From: Streptomyces sp. SCSIO 75703
GTDB taxonomy: Bacteria; Actinomycetota; Actinomycetes; Streptomycetales; Streptomycetaceae
Length of the DNA: 64,000 bases
Direction: 5' to 3'
NCBI RefSeq assembly: GCF_036607905.1
Contig: NZ_CP144555.1
Location: forward strand, 3,534,001-3,598,000
The position numbers were made by a program, and so were the translations under genes. The stretch's first letter is position 1; each line of letters starts with the position of its first letter. Positions 36,880 to 45,702 of this stretch are shown piece by piece. The notes under the pieces are model-generated. The model made no database searches. It saw only the letters and a list, made by a program, of their open reading frames with translations, and was not told the DNA's origin.

Positions 36880-37848
36880 GTGACTGTGATCGCGACCGAA
36901 AGCCTGAGCAAGCGGTTCCCCCGGGTGACCGCGCTCGACCGGCTCTCCGTGGACATCGGACCCGGTGTGACCGGACTCGTCGGAGCCAACGGCGCCGGCA
37001 AGTCGACCCTGATCAAGATCCTGCTGGGTCTGTCCCCCGCCACCGAGGGCCGCGCCCGCGTCCTCGGACTCGACGTCGCCACCGAGGGCGCCGCCATCCG
37101 CGAGCGGGTCGGGTACATGCCGGAGCACGACTGCCTGCCGCCCGACGTCTCGGCCACCGAGTTCGTCGTCCACATGGCGCGCATGTCCGGACTGCCGCCG
37201 GCCGCCGCCCGCGAGCGCACCGCCGACACACTGCGCCACGTCGGTCTCTACGAGGAGCGCTACCGGCCCATCGGCGGCTACTCGACCGGCATGAAGCAGC
37301 GGGTGAAGCTGGCCCAGGCCCTCGTCCACGACCCGCAACTGGTCTTCCTGGACGAGCCGACCAACGGCCTCGACCCGGTCGGCCGCGACGAGATGCTCGG
37401 CCTGATCCGCCGGGTCCACACCGACTTCGGCATCTCGGTCCTGGTCACCTCCCACCTCCTCGGCGAACTGGAGCGCACCTGCGACCACGTGGTCGTCGTC
37501 GACGGCGGCGCCCTGCTGCGCTCCAGCTCCACCACGGACTTCACCCAGACCACGACGACCCTCGCCGTCGAGGTCACCGACACCGACGAACACCCGGACG
37601 GCACCCGCGCGGTCCGCGAGGCGCTCGGCGCGCGCGGGGTCACCGTCGAGGACGGCAGCGGACTGCCGGGCGCCGGCCGCGTCCTGCTGCTCACCGCGGC
37701 GGGCGAGGAGACCTGTGACCTGGTCCGCGACGTCATCGCGGACCTCGGCCTCGGCCTGGTGCGCATGGAGCAGCGCCGCCACCACATCGCGGAGGTCTTC
37801 AAGGACGGCGACGCGACACGCAAGGAGGCCGTCGGACATGGCCGTTGA
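36880..37848 (+). CDS. ABC transporter ATP-binding protein (exporter 1)
   Basis: The protein has 322 residues from GTG 36880; TACTGT ends seven bases upstream and there is no ribosome site, so it is probably leaderless. Walker A is 'GANGAGKSTL'; the signature is 'YSTGMKQRVKLAQA' (TGMKQR rather than SGGQ, typical of NatA/CcmA-type exporters). Walker B is 'LVFLDEPTNGLDPVGR' and the switch His is in 'VLVTSHLLGELE'. A C-terminal ~90-residue regulatory domain follows. It overlaps its permease gene by 11 bases. It energises export of an unknown compound. Confidence 0.92.
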   Translation: MTVIATESLSKRFPRVTALDRLSVDIGPGVTGLVGANGAGKSTLIKILLGLSPATEGRARVLGLDVATEGAAIRERVGYMPEHDCLPPDVSATEFVVHMARMSGLPPAAARERTADTLRHVGLYEERYRPIGGYSTGMKQRVKLAQALVHDPQLVFLDEPTNGLDPVGRDEMLGLIRRVHTDFGISVLVTSHLLGELERTCDHVVVVDGGALLRSSSTTDFTQTTTTLAVEVTDTDEHPDGTRAVREALGARGVTVEDGSGLPGAGRVLLLTAAGEETCDLVRDVIADLGLGLVRMEQRRHHIAEVFKDGDATRKEAVGHGR

Positions 37849-38758
37849 CCAGCCCACCCGGACCCAGGACGCGACGCCGCCGGGGGACCAGACCCGCATC
37901 CACGACATCGGCTACCGCTCCTACGACGGCCCCCGCCTCGGCCGCGCCTACGCCCGGCGCTCGCTGTACTCGCAGTCCCTGCGCGGCGCCTACGGCCTCG
38001 GCCGCTCGGCCAAGTCGAAGGTGCTGCCGATGCTGCTGTTCGTCGTGATGTGCCTGCCCGCGGGCATCATGGTCGCCGTCACGGTCGCCACCAAGGCCGG
38101 CGAACTGCCCCTGGGCTACACCCGCTACGCGATCGTCATGCAGGCCGTGATCAGCCTCTACGTCGCCTCGCAGGCACCCCAGTCCGTCTCGCGCGACCTG
38201 CGCTTCAAGACGGTGCCGCTCTACTTCTCGCGGCCCATCGAGACCTCCGACTACGTGCGTGCCAAGTTCGCGGCGCTGGCCTCGGCACTGTTCCTGCTCA
38301 CCGCGGCCCCCCTGCTGGTGCTCTACGTCGGGGCGCTCCTCGCCGAGCTCGACTTCGCCGACCAGACCAAGGGATTCGCCCAGGGGGTCGTCTCCGTGGC
38401 ACTGCTCTCGCTGCTCTTCGCCGGACTCGGCCTGGTCATCGCCGCGGTCACCCCGCGCCGCGGCTTCGGCATCGCGGCCGTCATCGCCGTCCTGACCATC
38501 AGCTACGGTGCGGTCTCCACGCTCCAGGCCATCGCCTTCGTCCAGGACAGCACCTCGGCCATCGCCTGGATCGGTCTCTTCTCGCCGGTCACCCTGATCG
38601 ACGGCGTGCAGTCCGCGTTCCTCGGCGCCTCCTCGACCTTCCCCGGCGGCATCGGACCGAGCACCGCGGAGGGCGTGGTCTACGTCCTCGTCACGCTGGG
38701 CCTGATCGCCGGCGCCTACGGGCTGCTGAACCGCCGCTACCAGAAGGCGGGCCTGTGA
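37838..38758 (+). CDS. ABC-2-type permease (exporter 1)
   Basis: The protein has 306 residues with six predicted membrane helices. Before the first is a conserved N-terminal 'IHDIGYRSYDGPRLGRAYAR'. 'DLRFKTVPLYFSRPIETSDY' in the first cytoplasmic loop is typical of ABC-2 permeases of this set. CAAGGAGG precedes the ATG inside the ATPase gene. It is followed after 52 bp by a second ATPase-permease pair, so the four genes probably make one complex or two related ones. Confidence 0.88.
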   Translation: MAVDQPTRTQDATPPGDQTRIHDIGYRSYDGPRLGRAYARRSLYSQSLRGAYGLGRSAKSKVLPMLLFVVMCLPAGIMVAVTVATKAGELPLGYTRYAIVMQAVISLYVASQAPQSVSRDLRFKTVPLYFSRPIETSDYVRAKFAALASALFLLTAAPLLVLYVGALLAELDFADQTKGFAQGVVSVALLSLLFAGLGLVIAAVTPRRGFGIAAVIAVLTISYGAVSTLQAIAFVQDSTSAIAWIGLFSPVTLIDGVQSAFLGASSTFPGGIGPSTAEGVVYVLVTLGLIAGAYGLLNRRYQKAGL

Positions 38759-38810
38759 CCGTGCCCGTCCTCTTCCCGCCATCCCCCCTTCTCAGGAACG
38801 GGCCGCGCCC

Positions 38811-39722
38811 ATGAGCACCCTCACCATCGACCACGTCTCCCGCTGGTTCGGCAACGTGGTCGCCGTCAACGACGTCACCATGACGATCGGCCCCGGCGTC
38901 ACCGGGCTCCTCGGGCCCAACGGCGCGGGCAAGTCCACCCTCATCAACATGATGGCCGGCTTCCTCGCCCCCTCCACCGGCACCGTCACCCTCGACGGCC
39001 GCCCGGTGTGGCGCAACGAGGACATCTACCGGCACATCGGCATCGTCCCCGAGCGGGAGGCGATGTACGACTTCCTCACCGGCCGCGAGTTCGTCCTCGC
39101 CAACGCCGAACTGCACGGACTGGGCGCCAAGGCCGCCCAGGAGGCGCTCGCCACGGTCGAGATGGAGTACGCCCAGGACCGGAAGATCGCCACGTACTCC
39201 AAGGGCATGCGCCAGCGCGTGAAGATGGCCTCCGCCCTGGTCCACCAGCCCTCGCTGCTCCTGCTGGACGAGCCGTTCAACGGCATGGACCCGCGCCAGC
39301 GCATGCAGCTCATGGAACTGCTGCGGCGGATGGGCGACGAGGGCCGCACGGTCCTGTTCTCCTCGCACATCCTCGAGGAGGTCGAGCAGCTCGCCTGGCA
39401 CATCGAGGTCATCGTCGCCGGCCGGCACGCCGCCAGCGGTGACTTCCGCCGCATCCGCCGCCTGATGACGGACCGCCCGCACCGCTACCTGGTGCGTTCC
39501 AGCGACGACCGGGCCCTCGCGGCGGCGCTCATCGCGGACCCGTCGACCTCCGGCATCGAGGTCGACGTCGCCGAGGGCGCGCTGCGCATCCAGGCCGTCG
39601 ACTTCGGCCGGTTCACGGCCCTGCTGCCGCGCGTCGCCCGCGACCACGGCATCCGGCTGCTCACGGTCTCGCCCTCCGACGAGTCCCTTGAGTCCGTCTT
39701 CTCGTACCTCGTCGCGGCGTAG
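38811..39722 (+). CDS. ABC transporter ATP-binding protein (exporter 2)
   Basis: The protein has 303 residues. It has Walker A 'GPNGAGKSTLINMMAGF', signature 'YSKGMRQRVKMASA', Walker B 'LLLLDEPFNGMDPRQR' and His switch 'VLFSSHILEEVEQ'. It is related to the ATPase at 36880 but clearly diverged. Eleven bases separate it from its permease. Confidence 0.92.
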   Translation: MSTLTIDHVSRWFGNVVAVNDVTMTIGPGVTGLLGPNGAGKSTLINMMAGFLAPSTGTVTLDGRPVWRNEDIYRHIGIVPEREAMYDFLTGREFVLANAELHGLGAKAAQEALATVEMEYAQDRKIATYSKGMRQRVKMASALVHQPSLLLLDEPFNGMDPRQRMQLMELLRRMGDEGRTVLFSSHILEEVEQLAWHIEVIVAGRHAASGDFRRIRRLMTDRPHRYLVRSSDDRALAAALIADPSTSGIEVDVAEGALRIQAVDFGRFTALLPRVARDHGIRLLTVSPSDESLESVFSYLVAA

Positions 39723-39733
39723 GAGGCCGAAGA

Positions 39734-40453
39734 ATGTACGACCCCACAGTCGCCCGGCTCACCTACCGGGCCCTGCTCGGCCGCCGCCGGGCCCTCATCC
39801 TCGGCGCGCTGCCCCTGCTGCTGCTCGTCATCGCCGTCGCGGTGCGCGTGCTCGCCGGGGCCGACGACCAGACGGCGGCGGACGTGCTGGGCGGCTTCGC
39901 GCTCGCCACCATGGTGCCGATCATCGGTGTCATCGCCGGCACCGGGGCCATCGGCCCGGAGATCGACGACGGCTCGGTGGTGTACCTGCTCTCCAAGCCG
40001 ATCAAGCGCCCGACGATCATCTTCACCAAGCTGATCGTCGCCATCGCCGTCACGATGGTCTTCTCGGCCGTGCCCACCCTGGTGGCGGGCCTGATCCTCA
40101 ACGGCAACGGGCAGCAGGTCGCCGTCGCCTACACCGTCGCCGCGCTGGTCGCCTCCATCGCGTACTCCGCGCTCTTCCTGCTGCTGGGCACGGTCTCCCG
40201 GCACGCGGTGGTCTTCGGACTGGTCTACGCCCTGGTCTGGGAGGCCCTGTTCGGCTCCCTGGTGCCCGGGGCGCGCACCCTGAGCGTCCAGCAGTGGTCG
40301 CTGGCGGTGGCGGAGAAGGTCTCCGGCGGGGACCTGGTGACCTCCGACGTCGGTCTGACGACCGGCACGGTGCTGCTGGTCCTGGTCACCGTGCTCGCCA
40401 CCTGGTACGCGGGGCAGAAGCTGCGGACGCTGACGCTCGCCGGGGAGGAGTGA
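39734..40453 (+). CDS. ABC-2-type permease (exporter 2)
   Basis: The protein has 239 residues with six helices. It starts MYDPTVARLTYRALLGRRRA. 'EIDDGSVVYLLSKPIKRPTI' is the loop matching that of the exporter 1 permease ('RPIETSDYVRAK'). AGGAGG precedes the ATG. It is the last gene of the four-gene exporter block; a 7-bp stem hairpin follows. Confidence 0.9.
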   Translation: MYDPTVARLTYRALLGRRRALILGALPLLLLVIAVAVRVLAGADDQTAADVLGGFALATMVPIIGVIAGTGAIGPEIDDGSVVYLLSKPIKRPTIIFTKLIVAIAVTMVFSAVPTLVAGLILNGNGQQVAVAYTVAALVASIAYSALFLLLGTVSRHAVVFGLVYALVWEALFGSLVPGARTLSVQQWSLAVAEKVSGGDLVTSDVGLTTGTVLLVLVTVLATWYAGQKLRTLTLAGEE

Positions 40454-40484
40454 GCCCGGCCGCACCGGCCCGGCGCCACCGGTG

Positions 40485-40503
40485 CCGCGGGGCGAACCCG
40501 CGG
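40485..40503. terminator. short hairpin after the exporter block
   Basis: CCGCGGG-GCGAA-CCCGCGG, 7-bp perfect stem, followed by TTAAT. It serves the rightward exporter block and possibly a small leftward frame that ends at 40504. Confidence 0.55.
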
Positions 40504-40620
40504 TTAATCGGTGGCGTCCGGCGTGCCGCACGGGCACTGTGAGGGGTGCACGAGGCCGACGGCGTCGGCTTCGGGGACGGCCGCTTCGAGCACGCGGGAC
40601 ACCGCGTGGGCCGGCCCCAC
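40504..40620 (-). CDS. possible 38-residue protein
   Basis: A GTG-initiated frame encodes MGPAHAVSRVLEAAVPEADA, then VGLVHPSQCPCGTPDATD. All but four of its last 29 codons end in G or C, as in real Streptomyces genes. The Cys-Pro-Cys-Gly motif could bind metal. It starts 31 bp after the HAD phosphatase gene on the same strand and ends at the hairpin. There is no clear ribosome site. I do not recognise it, and the call rests on codon use and position. Confidence 0.33.
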   Translation of the reverse strand: MGPAHAVSRVLEAAVPEADAVGLVHPSQCPCGTPDATD

Positions 40621-40651
40621 GGGGGACGCCGGCGCCGTCCGGGCCGTGCGC

Positions 40652-41494
40652 TCAGGGAGCCAGGCGCTCCAGGACGACCGCGATGCCGTCCTCGTCGTTC
40701 GAGGAGGTCACCTCGTCGGCCACCGCCCGCAGTTCGTCGTGGGCGTTGGCCATCGCCACGCCGTGGGCGGCCCACCCGAACATCGGCACGTCGTTGGGCA
40801 TGTCGCCGAAGGCGATCGTGTCCGACGCCTTCAGGCCGAGGCGCCGGGCGGCCAGCGACAGGCCCGTGGCCTTCGACAGACCGAGCGGCAGCAGTTCGAC
40901 GACGCCGGCACCGGCCATGGTGACCGAGACGAAACCGCCCGCGGCCTGCCGGGCCGTCTCGGCCAGCTCGTCGTCCGACAGGGTCGGGTGCTGGATGTAG
41001 ATCTTGTTCAGCGGGGCGGACCACAGGTCCGCGGCGTCGGTGAAGGGCACTGCGGGCAGGCCGCCGCCCACCTCGTACCCCGGGCCGACCAGGACCTCGC
41101 CGTCCAGTCCGTCCCGGCTGGCCGCCAGGAAGAGCGGGCCGGTCTCCGCCTCGATCTTGGCCAGGGCCACCCCGGCGAGCTGCCGGTCCAGCGTGACCGA
41201 GGTCAGCAGGCGGTGCTCCCCGGCGTGGTAGACCTGCCCGCCCTGCCCGCACACGGCGAGGCCCTGGTAGCCCAGGTCGTCGAGGATGGAACGGGTCCAC
41301 GGCACGGCGCGGCCGGTCACCACGATGTGCGCGGCACCCGCCGCGGTGGCCGCGGCCAGCGCCTCCCGGGTGCGCCCGGAGATCGAGTGGTCGGAGCGGA
41401 GCAGCGTGCCGTCGAGGTCGGTGGCGACCAGGCGGTACGGGAACCGGGCCCCGCCCCCGGCGTCCGTGCCGGGGGCGGGTGCGAGGCCGGTCAC
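40652..41494 (-). CDS. Cof-type HAD-superfamily phosphatase
   Basis: The protein has 280 residues from GTG 41494, whose GTGA overlaps the serS stop by three bases, indicating translational coupling. HAD motifs are '[20 protein letters not shown]' (I), '[12 protein letters not shown]' (II), '[16 protein letters not shown]' (III Lys) and '[14 protein letters not shown]' (IV). It resembles the phosphatase at 32718-33587 along its length. The substrate is likely a small phosphate ester. Why it is coupled to serS is unknown. Confidence 0.9.
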   Translation of the reverse strand: MTGLAPAPGTDAGGGARFPYRLVATDLDGTLLRSDHSISGRTREALAAATAAGAAHIVVTGRAVPWTRSILDDLGYQGLAVCGQGGQVYHAGEHRLLTSVTLDRQLAGVALAKIEAETGPLFLAASRDGLDGEVLVGPGYEVGGGLPAVPFTDAADLWSAPLNKIYIQHPTLSDDELAETARQAAGGFVSVTMAGAGVVELLPLGLSKATGLSLAARRLGLKASDTIAFGDMPNDVPMFGWAAHGVAMANAHDELRAVADEVTSSNDEDGIAVVLERLAP

Positions 41495-42768
41495 CTGGTC
41501 ACCGGTTCCAGGACCGCGCGGCCACCCAGGTAGGGCCGCAGCGCCTCGGGCACGTGCACCGAGCCGTCGGCCTGCTGGTGGTTCTCCAGGAGGGCGACGA
41601 TGGTGCGCGGGACGGCGCACAGCGTGCCGTTGAGCGTGGCCAGCGGGCGCACCTTCTTGCCCTCGCGGACGCGGATGGACAGCCGGCGGGACTGGAACTC
41701 GGTGCAGTCCGAGGTCGAGGTCAGCTCGCGGTACCGGCCCTGCGTCGGGATCCACGCCTCGCAGTCGTACTTCCGCGAGGCCGAGGAGCCCAGGTCGCCG
41801 GTGGCGACGTCGATGACGCGGAACGGCAGCTCCAGCGACGTCAGCCACTGCTTCTCCCACTCCAGCAGGCGCTGGTGCTCGGCCTGCGAGTCCTCGGGGA
41901 GGACGTAGGAGAACATCTCGACCTTGCTGAACTGGTGCACCCGGAAGATGCCCCGGGTGTCCTTGCCGTGCGAGCCCGCCTCGCGGCGGAAGCAGGGCGA
42001 GAAGCCGGCGTAGCGCAGCGGCAGGCGCTCGGCCTCCAGGATCTCGTCCATGTGGTACGAGGCGAGCGGCACCTCGGAGGTGCCGACCAGGTACAGGTCG
42101 TCGCGCTCCAGGTGGTAGACGTCCTGCGCGGCCTGGCCGAGGAAGCCGGTGCCGGCCATCGACTGCGGGCGGACCAGCGCCGGGGTCAGCATCGGGGTGA
42201 AACCGGCGGCCGTGGCCTGGGCCATCGCCGCGTTGACCAGGGCCAGCTCCAGGAGCGCGCCGACGCCGGTCAGGAAGTAGAAGCGGGAGCCGGAGACCTT
42301 GGCGCCGCGCTCCACGTCGATGGCGCCGAGGATCTGGCCCAGCTCCAGGTGGTCGCGGGGCGCGAAGCCCTCGGCGGCGAAGTCGCGGGCGGTGCCGTGC
42401 GTCTCCAGGGTGACGAAGTCCTCCTCGCCGCCGACGGGGACGTCGGGGTGGACGAGGTTGCCGAGCCGCAGCAACAGCTCCTGGGTCTCCGTGTCGGCGG
42501 CGTCGCGCTCGGCGTCGGCCGCCTTGACGTCGGTCTTGAGCTGCTCGGCCCGGCGCAGCAGCTCGGTCTTCTCCTCGCCGGTCGCCTTGCCGATGAGCTT
42601 GCCGAGGCCCTTCTGCTCGGCACGCAGCTCGTCGAAGCGCACGCCGGACGACCTGCGCCGCTCGTCGGCGGAGAGGAGGGAGTCGACGAGCGCGACGTCC
42701 TCTCCACGGGCGCGCTGGGACGCGCGCACACGGTCGGGGTCCTCACGGAGCAGGCGAAGGTCAATCAC
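41491..42768 (-). CDS. serS: seryl-tRNA synthetase
   Basis: The protein has 425 residues from GTG 42768, giving the family N-terminus [20 protein letters not shown]; the longer open frame adds non-family residues. A coiled-coil arm (~30-105) binds the tRNA. Class II motifs are '[20 protein letters not shown]', '[20 protein letters not shown]' (motif 2 with FRxE) and '[20 protein letters not shown]' (motif 3). It charges tRNA-Ser in the cytosol and is essential. A TTGACA on the minus strand (42874-42869) could be its -35. Confidence 0.97.
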   Translation of the reverse strand: MIDLRLLREDPDRVRASQRARGEDVALVDSLLSADERRRSSGVRFDELRAEQKGLGKLIGKATGEEKTELLRRAEQLKTDVKAADAERDAADTETQELLLRLGNLVHPDVPVGGEEDFVTLETHGTARDFAAEGFAPRDHLELGQILGAIDVERGAKVSGSRFYFLTGVGALLELALVNAAMAQATAAGFTPMLTPALVRPQSMAGTGFLGQAAQDVYHLERDDLYLVGTSEVPLASYHMDEILEAERLPLRYAGFSPCFRREAGSHGKDTRGIFRVHQFSKVEMFSYVLPEDSQAEHQRLLEWEKQWLTSLELPFRVIDVATGDLGSSASRKYDCEAWIPTQGRYRELTSTSDCTEFQSRRLSIRVREGKKVRPLATLNGTLCAVPRTIVALLENHQQADGSVHVPEALRPYLGGRAVLEPVTR

Positions 42769-42936
42769 GGGGCCAAGGCTACCGGTGTGCGCCGACGGTC
42801 CACGACTCACTCGTGCCGCGACGGCCCGAGCGTTCCGATATGGGGGAATTGCGATAGCTGCTCCCCGATGTCAATAAAAAGCGGCCCAATCCCCGGAAGG
42901 AAGCAGGAGAACGGCGGTGGCTTGACTCGACTCCCT

Positions 42937-43284
42937 TGTGGAGAGCGGGACTTGGCGGCTCTCCGTCCACAGCGATCCACAGTCGGGAAAAGTTATCCAC
43001 AGGCTGTGCGAAAGATCTGTGGACTCCGCGAGCGATCTTTCCGTTATCGGGCATCCAGGGGCGTCCGGGGCGCGGAATTCTTGATCCAAACGCCGCGCAT
43101 ACGCACTTTCGAGTGGAATCGGGGCGCCTTGGGGGAGGCGGGGCAAGAGACAGATGAACGAAGGGTGACCTGCGACCCTGTGGACGAAGTGGGTCCCCAG
43201 GGGCGATTTGTCGAGGGAGCGGTGCTTCCATGTCGACTTGTCCCCAGGTCGAGATGCTGACCTGTGGATAACTTCTGTGGATAA
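42937..43284. promoter_or_regulatory. DnaA-box cluster between serS and pheA
   Basis: Three exact TTATCCACA boxes are present: 42993-43001 on the plus strand, and 43263-43271 and 43276-43284 on the minus strand. Close variants are CCGTCCACA (42963-42971), CGATCCACA (42973-42981), GAGTCCACA (minus, 43018-43026), TCGTCCACA (minus, 43179-43187) and a weak one at 42937. The 551-bp gap has no gene. Such a cluster ~80 kb from oriC is described in S. coelicolor (D78, as I recall) and limits replication, presumably by binding DnaA. Position and content fit. Confidence 0.85.
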
Positions 43285-43319
43285 CGAAAATCGGCCGGTA
43301 CGACGAGTCGCCGGGGCCG

Positions 43320-44252
43320 TCAGAACCGGCCGTCCTGGCAGCGGGCCACCCAGTCCGCCGCCGCCGCGAACTCCTCGTCCGAGGTCCCCGGACGCAGCGC
43401 GCCCACGTCCGCCGGGGTGGTCTCCGCGCGCGGGTAGGACCCCAGGTACCGCACCTGGAGGCAGATCCGCTTCAGCCCCATCAGGGCCTCGGCGACCCGG
43501 CGGTCGGAGATGTGCCCCTCGGCGTCGACGCAGAAGCAGTAGTGCCCGATGCCGGCGCCGGTCGGCCGGGACTGGAGCAGCATCAGGTTGATGCCCCGGG
43601 TGGCGAACTCGCCCAGCAGGTCGCGCAGCCCGCCGGGGTGGTCGTCGCGCTGCCAGATCACCACCGAGGTCTTGTCGGCGCCGGTCGGCGCGGCGGGCCG
43701 CGCGGGGCGTCCCACCAGCACGAACCGGGTCTGGGCGTTCTCCGCGTCGTGGATGTCGGACTCCAGCACCTCCAGCCCGTACGGGCCCGCGGCGAACTCG
43801 CCGGCGAAGGCGGCGTCGTACCGGCCCTCCTGGACCAGGCGGGCGCCGTCGGCGTTGGACGCGGCCGACTCCCAGGCGGCCTCGGGCAGGTGCGCCTTGA
43901 GCCAGTTGCGCACCTGGGGCTGGGCGGCCGGGTGGGCCGTCACCGTCTTGATGTCCGACAGGCGGGTGCCGGGGCGGACCAGCAGCGCGAAGGTGATCGA
44001 GAGCAGCACCTCGCGGTAGATCATCAGGGGCCGCCCGGACACCAGCTCGTCGAGCGTGGTGGTGATGCCGCCCTCCACGGAGTTCTCGATCGGCACGAAC
44101 GCCGCCTCCGCCTCCCCGGAGCGGACCGCGTCGAGCGCGGACTGGACGGAGACGTAGGGGACCAGTTCCCGGGTGGCCGCCTCCGGAAGTGTGCGCAGGG
44201 CGACTTCGGTGAAGGTGCCTTCGGGACCGAGATACGCGTAGCTGGCTGGCAT
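43320..44252 (-). CDS. pheA: prephenate dehydratase
   Basis: The protein has 310 residues. It starts MPASYAYLGPEGTFTEVALR, the conserved G-P-x-G-T-F/Y-S/T opening. 'VPIENSVEGGITTTLDELVS' holds the active-site ENS. A C-terminal ACT domain ('KTSVVIWQRDDHPGGLRDLL', then 'ESRP'-equivalent 'LLQSRPTGAG') gives phenylalanine feedback. The enzyme converts prephenate to phenylpyruvate, which an aminotransferase such as the hisC product at 21902 could turn into phenylalanine. It is free-standing, without a chorismate mutase domain, as is usual in actinobacteria. Confidence 0.95.
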   Translation of the reverse strand: MPASYAYLGPEGTFTEVALRTLPEAATRELVPYVSVQSALDAVRSGEAEAAFVPIENSVEGGITTTLDELVSGRPLMIYREVLLSITFALLVRPGTRLSDIKTVTAHPAAQPQVRNWLKAHLPEAAWESAASNADGARLVQEGRYDAAFAGEFAAGPYGLEVLESDIHDAENAQTRFVLVGRPARPAAPTGADKTSVVIWQRDDHPGGLRDLLGEFATRGINLMLLQSRPTGAGIGHYCFCVDAEGHISDRRVAEALMGLKRICLQVRYLGSYPRAETTPADVGALRPGTSDEEFAAAADWVARCQDGRF

Positions 44253-44398
44253 GAACTCACCCTAATGGGCCCGGGACGGCCCGGCGCACGGCCGCGGGAG
44301 CGCTCACCCCTGGGGGCGATCACCGGGCGGGAGCGCCGGGCGGGCCGTGCCGCCGGGCGGGCCGGCCGGGCGGGCCGGGCTGGCCGGGGAGGGCCGCC

Positions 44399-45694
44399 TC
44401 ACCCCTCCAGCAGCCGCTGCCCCACGTACTCGCCCTTCGCGGCGCCCCCCGGTACGGCGAACAGGCCGCTGGCCTCGTGCCGGATGTACCGGGACAGCGC
44501 GTCCCCCCGGTCCAGCTTGCGCTGCACCGGCACGAAGCCCCGCAGCGGATCGGCCTGCCAGCAGACGAAGAGCAGCCCGGCGTCCGGGGCGCCGTCCGCG
44601 TCCATGCCGTCGTGGTAGGAGAAGGGCCGCCGGAGCAGGGTGGCCCCGCCGTTCTGGTCGGGGCGGGTGATGCGGGCGTGCGCGTTGACCGGCACGACCA
44701 GTTTCCCGGACCCGTCGGCCTTCTCCAGGTCCATCGGCGTCGTCTCGCCGCCCCCGGAGAGCGGGGCCCCGTCGGACTTACGGCGCCCGATGACGTGTTC
44801 CTGGGCCGTGAGGGAGAGCTTCTCCCAGTCGTCGAGGAGCATGCGGATCCGGCGGACGACGACGTAGGAACCGTGCGCCATCCACGCAGGGGACCCCTCC
44901 CCGGGGACGAAGACCTTCGCGTCGAAGTCGGTGTCGGCGGGCTTCGGATTACGGGTGCCGTCGACCTGGCCCATGAGGTTGCGGGCGGTCATGGGGTGGG
45001 CGGTGGCGCCCGGCGAGCGGTTGAACCCGTTCATCTGCCAGCGGACCCGGGCCGCCTCCCCCGCGTCCCGCTGGACGGCGCGCAGGGCGTGGAAGGCCAC
45101 CAGCGCGTCGTCGGCTCCGATCTGCACCCACAGGTCCCCGTTGCTGCGGGCCGCGTCGAGGCGGTCGGCGGAGAAATCGGGCAGCGGGGCGAGCGCGGCC
45201 GGCCGCTGCGCCGCCAGACCGGTCCGGCCGAAGAAGCTGTGCCCGAATCCGAAGGTGACGGTCAGCGAGGACGGGCCGGCGTCCCCGGCCACCCCGGTGT
45301 CCCCGGACCCGGCCGGTTCCCCCGCCATCAGCCGGCGGGCCGTGTCCGACCAGCGGCGCAGCAGCGCGGCGGCCTCACGGCGCCCGGCGCCCGCCGTGAG
45401 GTCGAAGGCGACGAGATGACCGACGGCCTGCATCGGCGAGGTGATGCCGGGCTGATGTTTCCCGTGAAACATCGCCTCGCTCCGGCCCAGCGAGGTCAGC
45501 GGGGTGGCCGGGGCGGGAGCGGCGGCGTACCCGGCGGCACCGCCCGCGGCGCCGAGCGCGAGCCCGGTGGCGCCGGCGGTGCCGAGCAGCCGGCGCCGCG
45601 AGATGCCCTCGCGGGCGGCGGTGCCGGACGGGCCCGCGGCCGTCGCGGGGTCTGCCCCGGGGGTGCGGGTATCCGGAAGGGACTGGTCAGCCAT
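44399..45694 (-). CDS. dtpA: Tat-exported DyP-type heme peroxidase (DtpA-like)
   Basis: The protein has 431 residues. The Tat signal 'ISRRRLLGTAGATGLALGAA' directs folded export with heme. The DyP motif G-x-x-D-G is in 'NLMGQVDGTRNPKP' (catalytic Asp), with a His heme ligand and Arg further on ('VVVRRIRMLLDDWEKLSLTA'). DtpA in S. lividans is linked to maturation of the copper oxidase GlxA and to morphology (literature knowledge); the copper-chaperone genes beside it support the same role. A one-mismatch parS falls in codons for Met-Phe-His-Gly-Lys near residue 75. Confidence 0.92.
   Translation of the reverse strand: MADQSLPDTRTPGADPATAAGPSGTAAREGISRRRLLGTAGATGLALGAAGGAAGYAAAPAPATPLTSLGRSEAMFHGKHQPGITSPMQAVGHLVAFDLTAGAGRREAAALLRRWSDTARRLMAGEPAGSGDTGVAGDAGPSSLTVTFGFGHSFFGRTGLAAQRPAALAPLPDFSADRLDAARSNGDLWVQIGADDALVAFHALRAVQRDAGEAARVRWQMNGFNRSPGATAHPMTARNLMGQVDGTRNPKPADTDFDAKVFVPGEGSPAWMAHGSYVVVRRIRMLLDDWEKLSLTAQEHVIGRRKSDGAPLSGGGETTPMDLEKADGSGKLVVPVNAHARITRPDQNGGATLLRRPFSYHDGMDADGAPDAGLLFVCWQADPLRGFVPVQRKLDRGDALSRYIRHEASGLFAVPGGAAKGEYVGQRLLEG
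45457..45470. other. parS: parS-like site inside the DyP peroxidase gene
   Basis: GTTTCCCGTGAAAC, one mismatch to parS, within a 20-bp near-palindrome (GATGTTTCCCGTGAAACATC). It is the only parS-type sequence here that lies well inside a gene. Confidence 0.65.
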
Positions 45695-45702
45695 GGTGCG
45701 GT

